A program made the position numbers and the translations under genes. Positions 36,245 through 47,800 of a stretch of 64,000 bases of DNA are shown here, piece after piece. Source of the DNA: Typha latifolia (Eukaryota; Streptophyta; Magnoliopsida; Poales; Typhaceae); the NCBI GenBank assembly GCA_019914945.1, contig CM034099.1, forward strand, positions 20,052,704-20,116,703. Direction: 5' to 3'. Below the pieces are notes generated by a model, which was not told the origin of the DNA, ran no database searches, and saw only the letters and a list, made by a program, of their open reading frames with translations. Position 1 is the first letter of the stretch; the number at the start of each line of letters is the position of its first letter.

Positions 36245-38612
36245 TATTTGGTATCATTTAATCTCAACCGTTCGATTAGGAGAGAGAAATTAATAGTTCT
36301 TATTAAATTATTTGGCTTATTATATTTGTTGCTTGATACCACAATCTTTGACTTAATCTATCAAATCAAAATACATAGGAGAAAATTAGAAAAAAAACTT
36401 ATTTATTTCAATATATTAGATCATTTTAAACTCACCTCACCTTTATATAAGAATCTAAAAAATAAATATTGTAAATTATTCGAGTCTATATTTTAAAATT
36501 TTCTAAATTAATTATTGAATGCCATAATGATCTTACATGTATTAGTTTACTCTCCTACTGTCACATAATTTATAATTTTTATTTCAATTCTCCCTTTCTA
36601 ATGCTTATATTTTTAATTCAAATCTTTCTATGACTAGGTATTCGGACTATTTCTTCTGTAAGAGTATTTGATAATTTTAAAAATTCGATCATCTATCTAG
36701 AGTATATATAATTAAAAAAAACGATGACAAAGAGATCCAAACTAGAACAAGCTAATATTATACACCACTAGAGCATCAAGGCCATCGACCTATTCAAAAG
36801 GAATCCCAACTATATTAAAATCAATTCTTTGATACTCTCTAACATGGTGAATAGTTTCACCTATCCAACTTAGAATACTTAATTCGTCAATAATAATATT
36901 CTTCTTCGGCACTAAAAATATCAAAATTTTATAATCACACATCTTTCTTCCGAAGGCAATATATCCGAGTTGAAAAGAGACTAATTTATCTTAATTTCTT
37001 TTAAAAAATTATAATAATGCATAGTATGATATATATATATATATATTAAATTACAACTAATTAGTGGCTAATGTTTATTAGATTTTGGTGGGGGAATTGG
37101 AATCGTTGACCATCTCAAAGAGATCCCCACTATGGCACTGTATACTTAGAGGCTAGCGGCCAAGGTAGACGAAGACATTAGACCAGTCAGCGAATCCATT
37201 CAAAGATAATACGTACTACCTCTCCAATAAGGGCTACCATTTCAAACCAAATCAACGATTTATTTATTTATATATATAAAAAATTGCTACATTTTGAATT
37301 GTTCATTAGCTAGAGTAGTATTTGACTGCATATGTCAAAGAGTGCATATTTATTGTCAACACTTGTTATAGAAATTGTAATGATACTTGGAAACAAGTAG
37401 CAATATGAGTGACAAAAGCATGGGGTGTAGAAATTTCCTTATATTGATTGTTCTACAAAATTATACATTCGCGCATAATAAGATCATGCCAATGCGTCAT
37501 AAATATTTTAGGTAGAACTAAAATAAGAATTTTTTATTAAATAAAGGAGTTTTTATTCCAACTTTAGTGTTTGGTCGTTAAAAAAGAGGAATATATGCTG
37601 GAACAAAGATATACCATGATATCGAGGCTGGTTGCGTTAGTTAGAATAATTGATAAAAATAATCTAATTGACCTTTTGTTAGTTTAATATAAATTGATTT
37701 TTATTATTTTTTTAATTTTTTTTTTAGAGGGAGAAAGAAAATGTGTTTAAAAATTAAATATAAATTATAAGTTTATTGTATAAGTATTATATAATTATTT
37801 TTATACTAAAAAAATAATTAAATTTAATCTTTGATGATTTATACAATATAAATACGATTACAAATCAAAATATTTTTCACTATATTTATATTCTAATATA
37901 TTACAACCTCATATTTATATTTCAAAAAAAAGTGGGTGAAATGTTCCAGAATTTTTATTTCCAACTAAATCCTAAAAAATAGGGATCATATTCAATTTTC
38001 TATTTTAATTTTTTATCCTGCATTTGTGATAATTTTTTAAGGGTAAAATAGGTCTATTTTAGAATAATCCCGAAAAGAGTAAATGATCTAGGAAATTAAA
38101 TTCGGCAACGTGGCTCCACCCTATAAATCAATGATGTTGCTCATTGTCGGCATACAAAATAGCACGACACGTCGGCAACTCATTAACTTTCCATAGTTTA
38201 CATGGTTTTTGCCACATTTGCCCCTAACATAAAATTCTTTTTTCGACTCTTTCAGAATTGTTTATCATCACTTTTATTTAAACACTTATTTTTAAAAGTA
38301 CCATAAAATTAAAATATATTTTTACTGTACTATGAATTCTAAAGTTTAGGACAATAATGTAAATAACACAGTGACAATTATAATAATTTGGAAGTTTTAA
38401 GTAACAATTATGTGAAAATATCTTCTTTTTCTTTAGACATCTCATTAATTAGATCTTCTATTAATATTTATTTGTTCATGAGCACGACTTTTCAACTTGA
38501 GGGTTCCCGTTTGCGCAGTCACATCTTAGTTGTGTGGAAGACCATCCAACTACTCTCCGATGTGCCGTCTGGCAGTGGACTACTTCTATATCTCTCTGCC
38601 GACCAAAGAGAC

Positions 38613-38618
38613 CACGTG
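38613..38618 (+). promoter_or_regulatory. G-box (CACGTG), distal, upstream of JAZ
   Basis: A perfect palindromic G-box about 365 bases before the JAZ start codon. MYC2-type bHLH factors bind G-boxes in JAZ promoters; assignment here is by motif and position. Confidence 0.6.
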
Positions 38619-38760
38619 CTCTTCTTCTTCTTCTTCTTCTTTCTTTTTTTCCCATTAAACTTGTAAAAAAGAAAAAGAGAATCTCATTCATTAAACTCGG
38701 TCGATTCTTCTCTCTCCCCGTCTCTTCCACCCGTCTTCCTTCTTTTTCTCGCACTCAGAT

Positions 38761-38766
38761 CACGTG
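38761..38766 (+). promoter_or_regulatory. G-box (CACGTG), proximal, upstream of JAZ
   Basis: Second perfect G-box, about 217 bases before the start codon and about 100 bases before the GA-rich leader. Confidence 0.6.
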
Positions 38767-38864
38767 CATTAAAACCCCATACTTGTCACCTATATCCAGC
38801 TAACAAGGACTATAAAGACAAAAGCAAAACAACAGAGAAGATGAACAAAGAATAATAAAGAGTC

Positions 38865-38866
<2 letters not shown>

Positions 38867-38898
<32 letters not shown>
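38867..38898. repeat. (AG)16 microsatellite in the JAZ leader
   Basis: Sixteen perfect AG units, followed by AGA-rich sequence up to the ATG at 38978. GA/CT tracts are common in plant 5' leaders. Confidence 0.9.
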
Positions 38899-38899
<1 letters not shown>

Positions 38900-38977
38900 C
38901 ATCCGGAAGAAGAAGAAGAAGAGAAAGAGAAAGAGAAGAGCAGAGGAGGATAGAGATAGAGAGAGGAGAAACTAAAG

Positions 38978-40216
38978 ATGGAGAAGAAAGCAGAGAGGGC
39001 AGGGGAGAAGACCAACTTCTCTGTGACGTGCAGCCTCTTAAGCCAATACTTCAAGGAGAAGCGTGGATTTGGGGGTCTTGGCCTTGACATGGCACTCGAG
39101 CAACAGCCAAAGGGTGAGGTTTTTAATGTTAAAGATTACTACTTCAATGTGTTTTGCCTTGGTTAATAGTTAAGTTATTCTGTTATTATATGTGCGTACG
39201 TATATATATGTATATCGTATGAAACGAAGTAAGAGAGCTAAATCCTATCTTAGTGCACTAACTTAATACCTTTTCCTCTTGTAAACAAATGCAGAATTAT
39301 ATAGACCACCAACTACCATGAGCTTGATGCCAGGAGTTGATGCGTCCGAAGAGGAGGAGGAAGTTCCAAGCAATGAGGAAAATATCAAGGATCTGAGTAC
39401 TACTGTGTAAGATTTTTATCTTTTCAACCAAAAAAAATGGACTTTATTTTTGCATGTAGCCATGAGGAAAATTAATTAACTTCGTGGCATTCTTTAGGGC
39501 GCCGGAGAAGGCACAGTTGACGATATTCTACGACGGAAAAGTATTAGTTTTCGATAATTTTCCTGGCGAAAAATTCAAAGACATGATCGAAATTGCAAGC
39601 AAGCAGAGCATACCAATGCAAAATTTAGGTCCCGCTGCCGTAGACGGCGACGGCGGTTGTTCTTCGAGGCAGAATCCGGCGATGTCGACCTCCGGCGGCC
39701 AAGCAGCTCTACCGAGGCCATTACGAGCCAATGTTTCTGGTAATAATTCTTTACTTACCAATCTTTTTCCCTTGTAATTTCGAACATACAAATTAAGTCA
39801 ATTATGTATCATCATTTTTTTACAATTTCTACGAGAAATTAATGTAACATAACTACATAAGATCTCTCGCTCTTATTACATCTCATGTTCACATCACTGT
39901 TACTAATAAATGCCAAAATAATCTCCTGAATCACAGATATGCCCATTGCAAGAAGAAAGTCTCTCCTAAGATTCCTGGAGAAAAGAAAAGATAGGTGAGT
40001 ATTTATTACTGATAACATATATAAATTATTCTTTTGTGGGCATGGTGTGATTAAGATCATAAACTGAATTATTTTTCTAATCCTTTTAGGGTTAACAGCA
40101 AGGCGCCTTACCAAGTGAATGGCTCTTCAGCAAATAAGCCAGAGGATAGCAAGTCATGGCTTGGCTTGGGACGACAAGATCTACAGCTAAACACGATCTC
40201 TGAGAGTAGAAGATAG
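38978..40216 (+). CDS. Jasmonate ZIM-domain (JAZ/TIFY) repressor
   Basis: Five exons: 38978-39113, 39295-39406, 39498-39739, 39937-39994, 40090-40216; 224 residues. The N-terminal block FSVTCSLLSQYFKEKRGFGG is the TIFY10/JAZ1-type motif. The ZIM domain has TIFYDGKVLVFDNFP (TIFY at 91-94), used for NINJA and JAZ-JAZ binding. The Jas motif spans 164-192, starting DMPIARRKSLLRFLEKRKDR and ending APYQV, the usual C-terminal X-PY end. The MPIARR part is the jasmonate degron contacted by COI1 with JA-Ile; its intact form predicts normal hormone-triggered turnover. The tail has WLGLG and LQLNT, weakly EAR-like. Nuclear transcriptional repressor of MYC2-class factors. The Jas motif is split by an intron between exons 4 and 5, as in many JAZ genes where intron retention gives truncated, stable forms. 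Two G-boxes upstream suggest MYC feedback. Confidence 0.95.
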
Positions 40217-43200
40217 GAGAGGCGTTTCACAACCCAAATTTTACTTAGATATTTTAAGGCCCAAATAATAATTCTTAGTTACGAGATATATATTTGTACT
40301 TCATTATTATTCATTAACTCAAGACAGCTGTTCGAATTTGCGATAGACAAAGACATTAAATGTATGCTGGCCCTTGGAATATATACACTCGGTAATGATT
40401 AACTTTAATGATGTTATATCTCGACAACTAGGAGGAATGCTTCTGTTGGATTGGATTTTTTTTTTTTTGTGCCATTTTTTATGCTTTTCATGTGCTCCAT
40501 ATTTATTTACCACTGCTATGATTTGATACTGGTCTCTAATTATTCTTACCTGTTACTCTGATGAGAAAATTCCTCCACTTTTTATTTGAATCTTTGTCGA
40601 TCTAAAGATGAAAAGTTATTTCAGCAATTTATTCATTTATTATTATGATCGATTCTTTCTCAACTCTTGTATGGTGACTTCTTCTTATGAGCTCACCATC
40701 CAACACACTTCAAAACTTGTTTTATTTTTTTACAGCCAATGTAAATAGTTGTAAGATACGTGAAGAAGTGATCATTAGGGAACCTATTAAGAAAACAGAT
40801 TAAATTCTTAGATTAATATCTTCTTTTTAGGTCCTCTAATTAAAAAAATCCTTATCCTAGAACACTGGATCTCTTTTGTCTGAATTATATAAGAAATTTT
40901 TAAAAAAAAAATTCTTAGGTGTTATGAAATGTTTAACATAATCACACGCTTCTCAATAATTAATGTTAGACTCTCTTAAAAACAACAACAACTTGCCCTT
41001 CTTTAATTTTTCCAAAAATTATAGCAACTCTCTCACTTGAATTAACCTAACACGGTTTCCTTCCCCATGCCAGCTATTGAATAAAGAGTGATGGGTACCT
41101 TCAAAATAGTAGGACTTCCATGGTTCCACCATGGAAAAATTATACATCGAAAGGCCTATTTTAATTAGAAAAGTCATGTATGCTTCACCTTTCTTTTTTC
41201 TTTTGAAGCAATAGTTTACTCGTGCATGTGGATGTGCAGTACTGCATGTTAGGCGTATATGTGGTATTATATATTCATGGACCACAGTGATGACATTAGC
41301 AGGTTTTGATAAGGTTGTTGATGAACAGTATGGGAATTTCCCAAGGTTGAGCAGTCAATTAATAGCCCCAGATAGCTAGTTGGATGTCAAACTAATGCAT
41401 TATAGATACTGGCATATTGCAATCACCTCCTCAATATTAAGATGCCAATTACTCTATCAATCCAAGATAGACTTTGCATCATCTTAGACATTGATGAAGA
41501 TAGTTGTAAAGTGAAAAAGAAATTACTAACGATTGCTAAGTTGTTGCATAATTCTGTTAAGTATAGCATTACTCGAAAGAAAAAACATCCAAAGTAACTA
41601 ATGCAGCAATTTCGTATAATTTAATTTTCTCCAATATACTTACTTTTTGGTTATTCTCAAAATGAGGTATTTATTCTATGAATAATTATTCCTATTCACT
41701 TGTTTAAAAAATAAGGGTGTAATAATTATTTTTAATGTGATATAAATTGAAGAAAAGATAGAAAAAAAATAAAATATCTGTCTAGATAAGACAACCCATA
41801 CAACAAAAAAGCAATATATTCCATGTACCAATAAAATATAACTAACCAACATCTCTACCACCTAATAGAGAGTAAATCACTACCTACCAAACAAACTGTT
41901 TCAAAAGCATATTACAAACCATAAAAACATATAACAAGAGCACGACTAAAGTGTTTTTGAAAGAAGTAAACAAAATGCAGTATCCTTCTTCAAAAAGCAA
42001 AATGCCAACCCTTAGTCTTCTATTGTTATCCATTACTTAGCCATCCTTTTAGCCTTTTTTTATCGCCCACTCATCCTGGATTACGAAATTTTATAAAAAA
42101 AATACTTTATAAAATATTCATGGTAATTTTATAAAGTATTTTTTTATAAAATTATAATAATTATCTTTTAATTTAATATAAAGTAGGTTGATGTGATAGA
42201 TATCAAAAATAAATTTAGTAATTGAGATCATTGTGTCGTGCAATATATAATTTTATAAATAATATTCTATTTATAAAATAAATTTATTATGATGTTTAGT
42301 TGTTAATCTAAAATAAGAAGTTATATTTTTAAAAAAAAAATTCTTGTCTATATTAATGGAGATAGCTAGAAGATTACTATGATAAAACTCTCTCGGTAAA
42401 TATAACATAATTTAAATCCGACTAGGAACCATTGAAGTAGGTGCATGCAATTGGATAAAACAACATCTTGTCAATCTCGGATTGAGATATGCTTGATTTC
42501 GTTTTGCAGAAACAAATGGAGAAGCCAACAACCCCTGAATTTAAAAATCCGGCAAAGCTAAATAATATATATATATATTCTCATGTCTAAAGCTATTAGC
42601 TACAGGTAACAGGTGAGCAACTTCCTATTCTCTGTCCCTCCTCCCATGAACAAATCCATGGATATCAGGAGGTGATTGCTTGGTAGCTTCACTTAAAAGA
42701 AACACGTGACAATCGATAGACGAAACGAGGAGGACGACTTTGGAGGCCACTGGCGACCAACCACCTCTTGCCGGGAAGCGAGTTGTTTTCTAGAAGAAGT
42801 TTTTTTTTCTTTTTTTTTTCTTTTATTATCTGAAAGGAAGAAGAGGATGTGTCATGAGTGACATCCGATCAAAAGAAGTTAATTTGCATGTGGATGAATA
42901 GAGTTTCCAAGTTCAAGCAGTAGTGCGTTAGGCACCAATTGAAGGCGACCTTGCAGCCATAGAGCGGTTATTGGATCCAATCTCTGTGGAATTTATACAA
43001 AGGTTAAAGTATTTAATGAATATACACTAGAATTTAATAAAGAAGTCACTGCGTTAATTTTTCTACGGGCAGAGATAGCTGCTGCATGCACGTCATCTGC
43101 TCTGCTGACCTAAGATACGATCAAATAGATAAAAAGATATGACTCAGAATACAAAATTTATTCTACCCATGATCATGATGGGGGGTGTGAAGAAGAAAAT

Positions 43201-43445
43201 AATTTCCTATCATATCATGACTCTCGGATGGTCAAGCATGTGGAAAACTCGTGTCTTTAGTGCGCGAGAGGATGATCGGATTAAAAATGCTATCAACGAT
43301 GGTTGTGGGTGAGATTAATTATTCATGAAAAAGAGAATAAGTAGACTCACCAAATTTTTTTTTCTTCTTTTTGATAAATTTACCAGCTAATTTAATAGAT
43401 TAAACTTAATGCAAATCTTTTTTAGTTTTTACTAACATCGCACTT
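40217..43445. other. Intergenic, AT-rich; no gene seen
   Basis: JAZ 3' flank and intergenic DNA. The only strong structure is a near-perfect inverted repeat at 42088-42152. Poly-T tracts occur at 40450-40461 and 42802-42822. No coding potential recognised. Confidence 0.55.
42088..42152. repeat. Near-perfect inverted repeat (28/27-base arms)
   Basis: The left arm 42088-42115 and right arm 42126-42152 are reverse complements except for one base in a homopolymer run (8 A versus 7 T). The loop is about 10 bases. It is AT-rich and may be the core of a small foldback element. Confidence 0.85.
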
Positions 43446-44515
43446 AGACGTGGAAAAATTTGACCCGACCCGATAATCTGACACGATAACCCAGCTCTTA
43501 ATCAAGTTTGAGTTTAATATAACCGAGTTTGGGTCGTAAACGGATCAACCTGCCTAACCCGTTTAATAAACGGGCCGTGTTCGGGTTTACACAACTAACC
43601 CGTTTAAGTATATGGGGCGGATCGGGTCGAGTTGGATAAACGTCTAACCCGTTTATATATATATAAACGCTAACCCAACCATCTCTCTCAAATCTCAATC
43701 TCTACACTTCTCCTTCTTCAGCCGCCTTAATATTTTGAAAGAAAAAAATTGCCCTATCTCTCTCTCCAGCGCCGCCGCGCCTATTGCCTACCGCACCTGC
43801 TGTTGTGCCTTCTGCCTCCCTCGCCTGCCACCTCTCGCCCATGCCTCCTCCCACACCTACTGTTGCACCTGCTGCCTCGCACGCCTGCCGCCTCCAGTGT
43901 CTTCACTCTCCGTCTTTGCTTGCTGTGACCATTTACCGCGGTACCTCCGTCCTTGTCTCCGCTTGCCGCAGTGCTTTCGTCCCCCGTCTCCGCCTGCCAT
44001 CGCCTCTTCGTCTCCGCCTGCACCGACCACCTCTGACCTCTCCCGTCTCGTCTTCCTTGGCAGATTCGGAGCTCATCGCCATGGGAGCCAACTTCTGGAG
44101 ACTTGCCTTCGCCTCCACCGCTTCGCGAACTTCGGCAATGCCTCCCCTGCCGGAAGTTGCTGATGAATTTATTTTTTACTAAATATTCACATAATATTGT
44201 AAATCTAATGGATTTGTGTAAATGTGTGATATTTTTGTTAAATGTGTATTGTGTTAAATGGATGTAAACTAGTTAAACGGGTTGTATTGATGGGTTAAAT
44301 ATGTTGAATAAAAAATATAATATATTTATTAAATAGGTTAAATGGATCATTTCGGGTTAAACTGGGTTGTATAAAAAATATAATTCGTTTATTAAATGGG
44401 TTAAATAGGTCGTGTTACCCATTTATTTGGTAGTGTTCGTGTTAGTACTATTTTGACCCGACCCGAACCAGATCCGATCCAAACCCGGCTAACCCCACCC
44501 GATTGCCACCCTTCA
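43446..44515. mobile_element. Probable non-autonomous hAT-like element, decayed
   Basis: The left end reads TTTGACCCGACCCGATAATC and the right end carries GACCCGACCCGAAC and then CGATTGCCACCCTT. Read inward from the right this gives AAGGGTGGCAATCGGG, typical of plant hAT-type ends. Both flanks are full of AACCCGTTTAA/TTAAACGGGTT repeats in opposite orientation (for example 43556-43577, 43591-43601, 43648-43658; and 44275-44283, 44392-44404), as subterminal repeats. The middle (about 43735-44160) is GC-rich and unlike both flanks, as if captured. No transposase is present. The left terminus is degenerate and no target-site duplication was found, so exact ends are uncertain. Confidence 0.55.
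43796..43910. repeat. 60-bp imperfect tandem repeat inside the hAT-like element
   Basis: CCTGCTGTTGTGCC-TCTGCC at 43796 recurs as CCTACTGTTGCACCTGCTGC at 43856, with CGCCTGCC(A/G)CCTC following in each copy. It is cytosine-rich and would code for Cys/Leu/Pro-rich peptide in one frame. Confidence 0.65.
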
Positions 44516-44858
44516 CAACACAACCTTCGATGGCGCCTAAATAGATAATTGATTCAGGTTTAGCTATACCTAAAGGATCGGATACAAGTCCAATCGTATC
44601 AACTATCAACGCAAGTTGTCTGGGATCAAGTTGGGTCCAATGCTGCTGTACTATGGGCCTTTTATTGGTCGTCGTAAGTAAGAACCCTTTTCTTATGGAG
44701 GGCCCAAATCTTTATATGAGGTTCTTAGTCTTGGATTACGGTCATTCTTACCGCGAGTGTTCATCCCACGACTTCCTCTCCTCTTCCCTCCTTACCAAAT
44801 TACAAAATATCAAATAGCGCGCTCATCTCACTCTCTCTCTCTCTTTCTCTCTTTCAAG
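44516..44858. promoter_or_regulatory. SNM1 promoter and CT-rich leader
   Basis: Short region between the mobile element and SNM1. A CT microsatellite (44829-44853) lies just before the chosen ATG. An in-frame upstream ATG at 44757 would add 34 residues rich in Leu/Ser/Tyr translated from the CT tract; it looks like leader, not protein. Confidence 0.5.
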
Positions 44859-47800
44859 ATGCCTTCAAGTGCCAAATCTTTGACAGGATCTAGGGTTGTC
44901 GGCTCCGATCTCCGAGACCTAACCCTAATGGCGGAAGACGGCGACGACGATTTGCGGAACCTCAGCGAACCCAGCTCCATCGACCAAAATCTCATGTTCT
45001 CCGCCGTCGGAAACCCTAGATATCGATCGCTGGAACCATCTAATGGCATCTTCCCGAAGAAGAGGCCGAGATCAGCTGCTTCCGCTGGTAAGGAGAATCG
45101 CCCAATCACCAAATGCCCGGAATTCGATTCTACTATTTCTGATATATCTCCCGAGGAGAGGAAGGTAGTGGAAGCGGGAAGGGGAAACCCTGCCACCTCT
45201 ATATGTGATCGCTATATGTCTGCTGGATTTGAGAAAATGGAAGAGAATAAGGTCGGAAAATCGTGTCTTTGGACATCAATAGAATCGGAACATTTTGGGA
45301 GAAATCACGATAGTGAGTACAGGATTCGGGGAGAAAAATCGTTCTGTTGGGCATCAACTGCACCAAAAGCAACAGAAAATGAGGGAACACGGGACAGTGA
45401 ATTAAAGATTCCTAATGATAAGTACTATTTAATGTCTATTGAATCAAGGTTATTGAAATTGAAAGCGCAGTCTGGTTCTTCTGAAAATGAGCATAGTTGT
45501 TCACAAAGTGATGATGGCGAGTATTTTGAGGCAGGTACACAGCTAAATGAATTGATGAATCTATGCTCAGAGGTTGATGCTAAAGGTGATTTGAATGTTA
45601 AGGCTTCTGAGTTGGACGGGAATGAGCTGCTTGTTGAGATATCTGAGTTGCAGTGGAGTGATCGAATAGAATGTCCTTTGTGTGGAGATGATATTTCGGA
45701 ACTCAGTGAAGAGTTACGGCAGGTGCACACGAATAACTGCCTGGACAATTGTGGAACTGTGGAGGTGAATCTCTGAACCATTCTTTGCAAGTTTCACAAG
45801 ACAATCTTACATATTTGCATTTAAGCATACTTTTAGTGGTTACATTGTTGCACATAATCCTTCTTGTTACAATTGAAAGAGAGTTTGAGATTGGTGCTGT
45901 TTTAGTTCATGAATTTTGTCTGATTGTGAGATAGTTGTTTAGCCATGTCATGCTGTTTCTTTTGGAAAAAAATGCACTACATTTAATGCTTTTTGGGGCA
46001 TTGGAATAAAAAAGGATGGGCTATGGACATCTAGTGCATATCTTAGTCTATTTGATTTGATTTAATTATTAAGATTAAATTGAGTCCAAGTTAGAATATC
46101 AAATTTGTCTCCATCCTTTTCTTGTGTAAGTGTTAGCTAGAGGTGACTTTTATCTAGTAATGCAAGTCATAATATGTAAGTTGGCAGACCTTGTTTTGAG
46201 GTTCTCTATAGATCTATAAATACCATCTATTTCTAAAATATTCAATGCAATGAATTCACAAATGAGAGTTTGTCACATAAAAGTATGCTGGTAAACTTTT
46301 ATCAGAGAAATATGGTCAGAAATGAAATACTTATGGCATGACCAAGAATAAAAATGTTCTATTTATCTGTTAATATTGTAGTTTGTTTCTATGTACGGAT
46401 GCACCTTTACCATTGGCTTTATTAGTCAAAATATAATATGCCAAAATCTCATCATTCAAATATATTCCCATTACTAAAGAACCCATTTTGCAGGTAACTC
46501 ATTCTGATCGTGAAACAAAATCAACTTCACCACAAGAAAATGTTGGCATCAGCTCTGTTCTTGAGTTTCTGAGGAATTTGGGATTATCTAGATATGAGGA
46601 AGTTTTTGTCAGGGAAGAGATTGATTGGGAATCCCTGCAATGGCTAACGGAAGAGGTTTGCTACGTGTGATTAGTGATTACTCTTTTCTCTATGTTTATG
46701 AGCATGTACCAGTTTTCTTATTGAGAAGCCTGTGCTTCCTGCATCTGTTGTGGGATCTCTTTATTGACTATTGCAGGCTTAAGATGCTATGTCACTTCAT
46801 GCTGGTTTCTTTCTATTGAGGATATCAATTGAGAAGCTAATGTTTTTGCCTTCTACACAATTGCAGGATCTTCTGAATATAGGAATTGCTGCACTTGGAC
46901 CTAGAAAAAAGATTGTCTGTGCACTCAGTGAGTTGCGGAAATTAAATGACTGCATCCAAGAGACAAACACCAGCTCTTCAAATCTAGCTAATAAGGAGAC
47001 TGCAAAATTGTCTAATGGGAATAAATTAATCACAGAATATTTCAGAGGTTCTGTTAATAAGAACGTTCGCAGCCTCCAGAAACCACCTGATGAGAAGGGC
47101 CAGAAGGTTTCAGCTAGTAAGAGAGCCAGTAATAAGAAATCTGTTAGTAAAGTGGAAACTAGAGATATACCCCTTTGGTGTTGCATTCCAGGAACACCGT
47201 TTCGTGTGGTACGTTGTGCTATCATTGAGTTATAATCAAGCATTTTAGTTGTTCTGCGCAAGTTGCTCTCAATCTCTCCATTGTATAAAGTTTTCTTTAT
47301 CTATAGAAACAATACTTCTTTAAAAAGGTTGTGTAACATGGATGTATGTCTTATCTCTATTATCACTGTTACTTGCACCAAATTGAGTCTCATTATTATT
47401 ACCATCACTATTATCGTAAGAAAATGAGTAAAGTTGATCGATGAAAATATTAAATACTTAAAAATAAATTGGGTTCTACTTGATATATTATTTTTTAAAG
47501 AAAATGACTACAATTGATTAATGATAATTGATAGAAATAGAATTTCTTAAAAAAAAAACTCCACATCAGCACGGGTCGGCAGGGGGTGTGCCACTAGCAC
47601 ACCTTGTGCTAGGTGCTGTATCACCATTAGCACGGCCATCGTTGATATTGATCACGATTCATGACTTTGAATGAGTGTATTTCGAGTATGTGGCTTGTTA
47701 TTTAATTAGAAAAATGAAATAGAGAAGTAGGTCCAATTAACCCTTTTGATGTAATAATGTTGGTAACTGAGGTTTTTCTGGTAGATGATGTACCTGCAAC

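Larger units (their letters stand above)
32046..38977. other. Gene-poor AT-rich region (~6.9 kb) and JAZ promoter
   Basis: No reading frame with recognisable family content; the longest (36248-36496) is Ile/Lys/Leu-rich, as expected of AT-rich DNA. Small structures: a 17-base degenerate repeat at 33377-33393/33435-33451, an ATT microsatellite (35549-35575), a 22-bp tandem repeat (36201-36244), an AT repeat near 37029-37046, a CTT tract (38620-38641) and two G-boxes upstream of the JAZ gene. It probably contains decayed mobile DNA, but no element ends could be identified. Confidence 0.55.

Noticed and set aside
36248..36496. 82-codon Ile/Lys/Leu-rich frame
   Set aside because: Typical of random AT-rich DNA; no motifs.
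43735..44163. 142-codon frame in the hAT-like element as a gene
   Set aside because: Cys/Pro/Ser-rich translation of a repetitive GC tract in a mobile element; no recognisable domain.
44757..44858. Upstream in-frame ATG for SNM1
   Set aside because: The extra 34 residues are translated CT-repeat leader; the ATG at 44859 gives a sensible N-terminus.
47585..47603. GGTGTGC-CACTA-GCACACC hairpin in an SNM1 intron
   Set aside because: Short 7-bp stem in an intron; expected by chance in a window this size.
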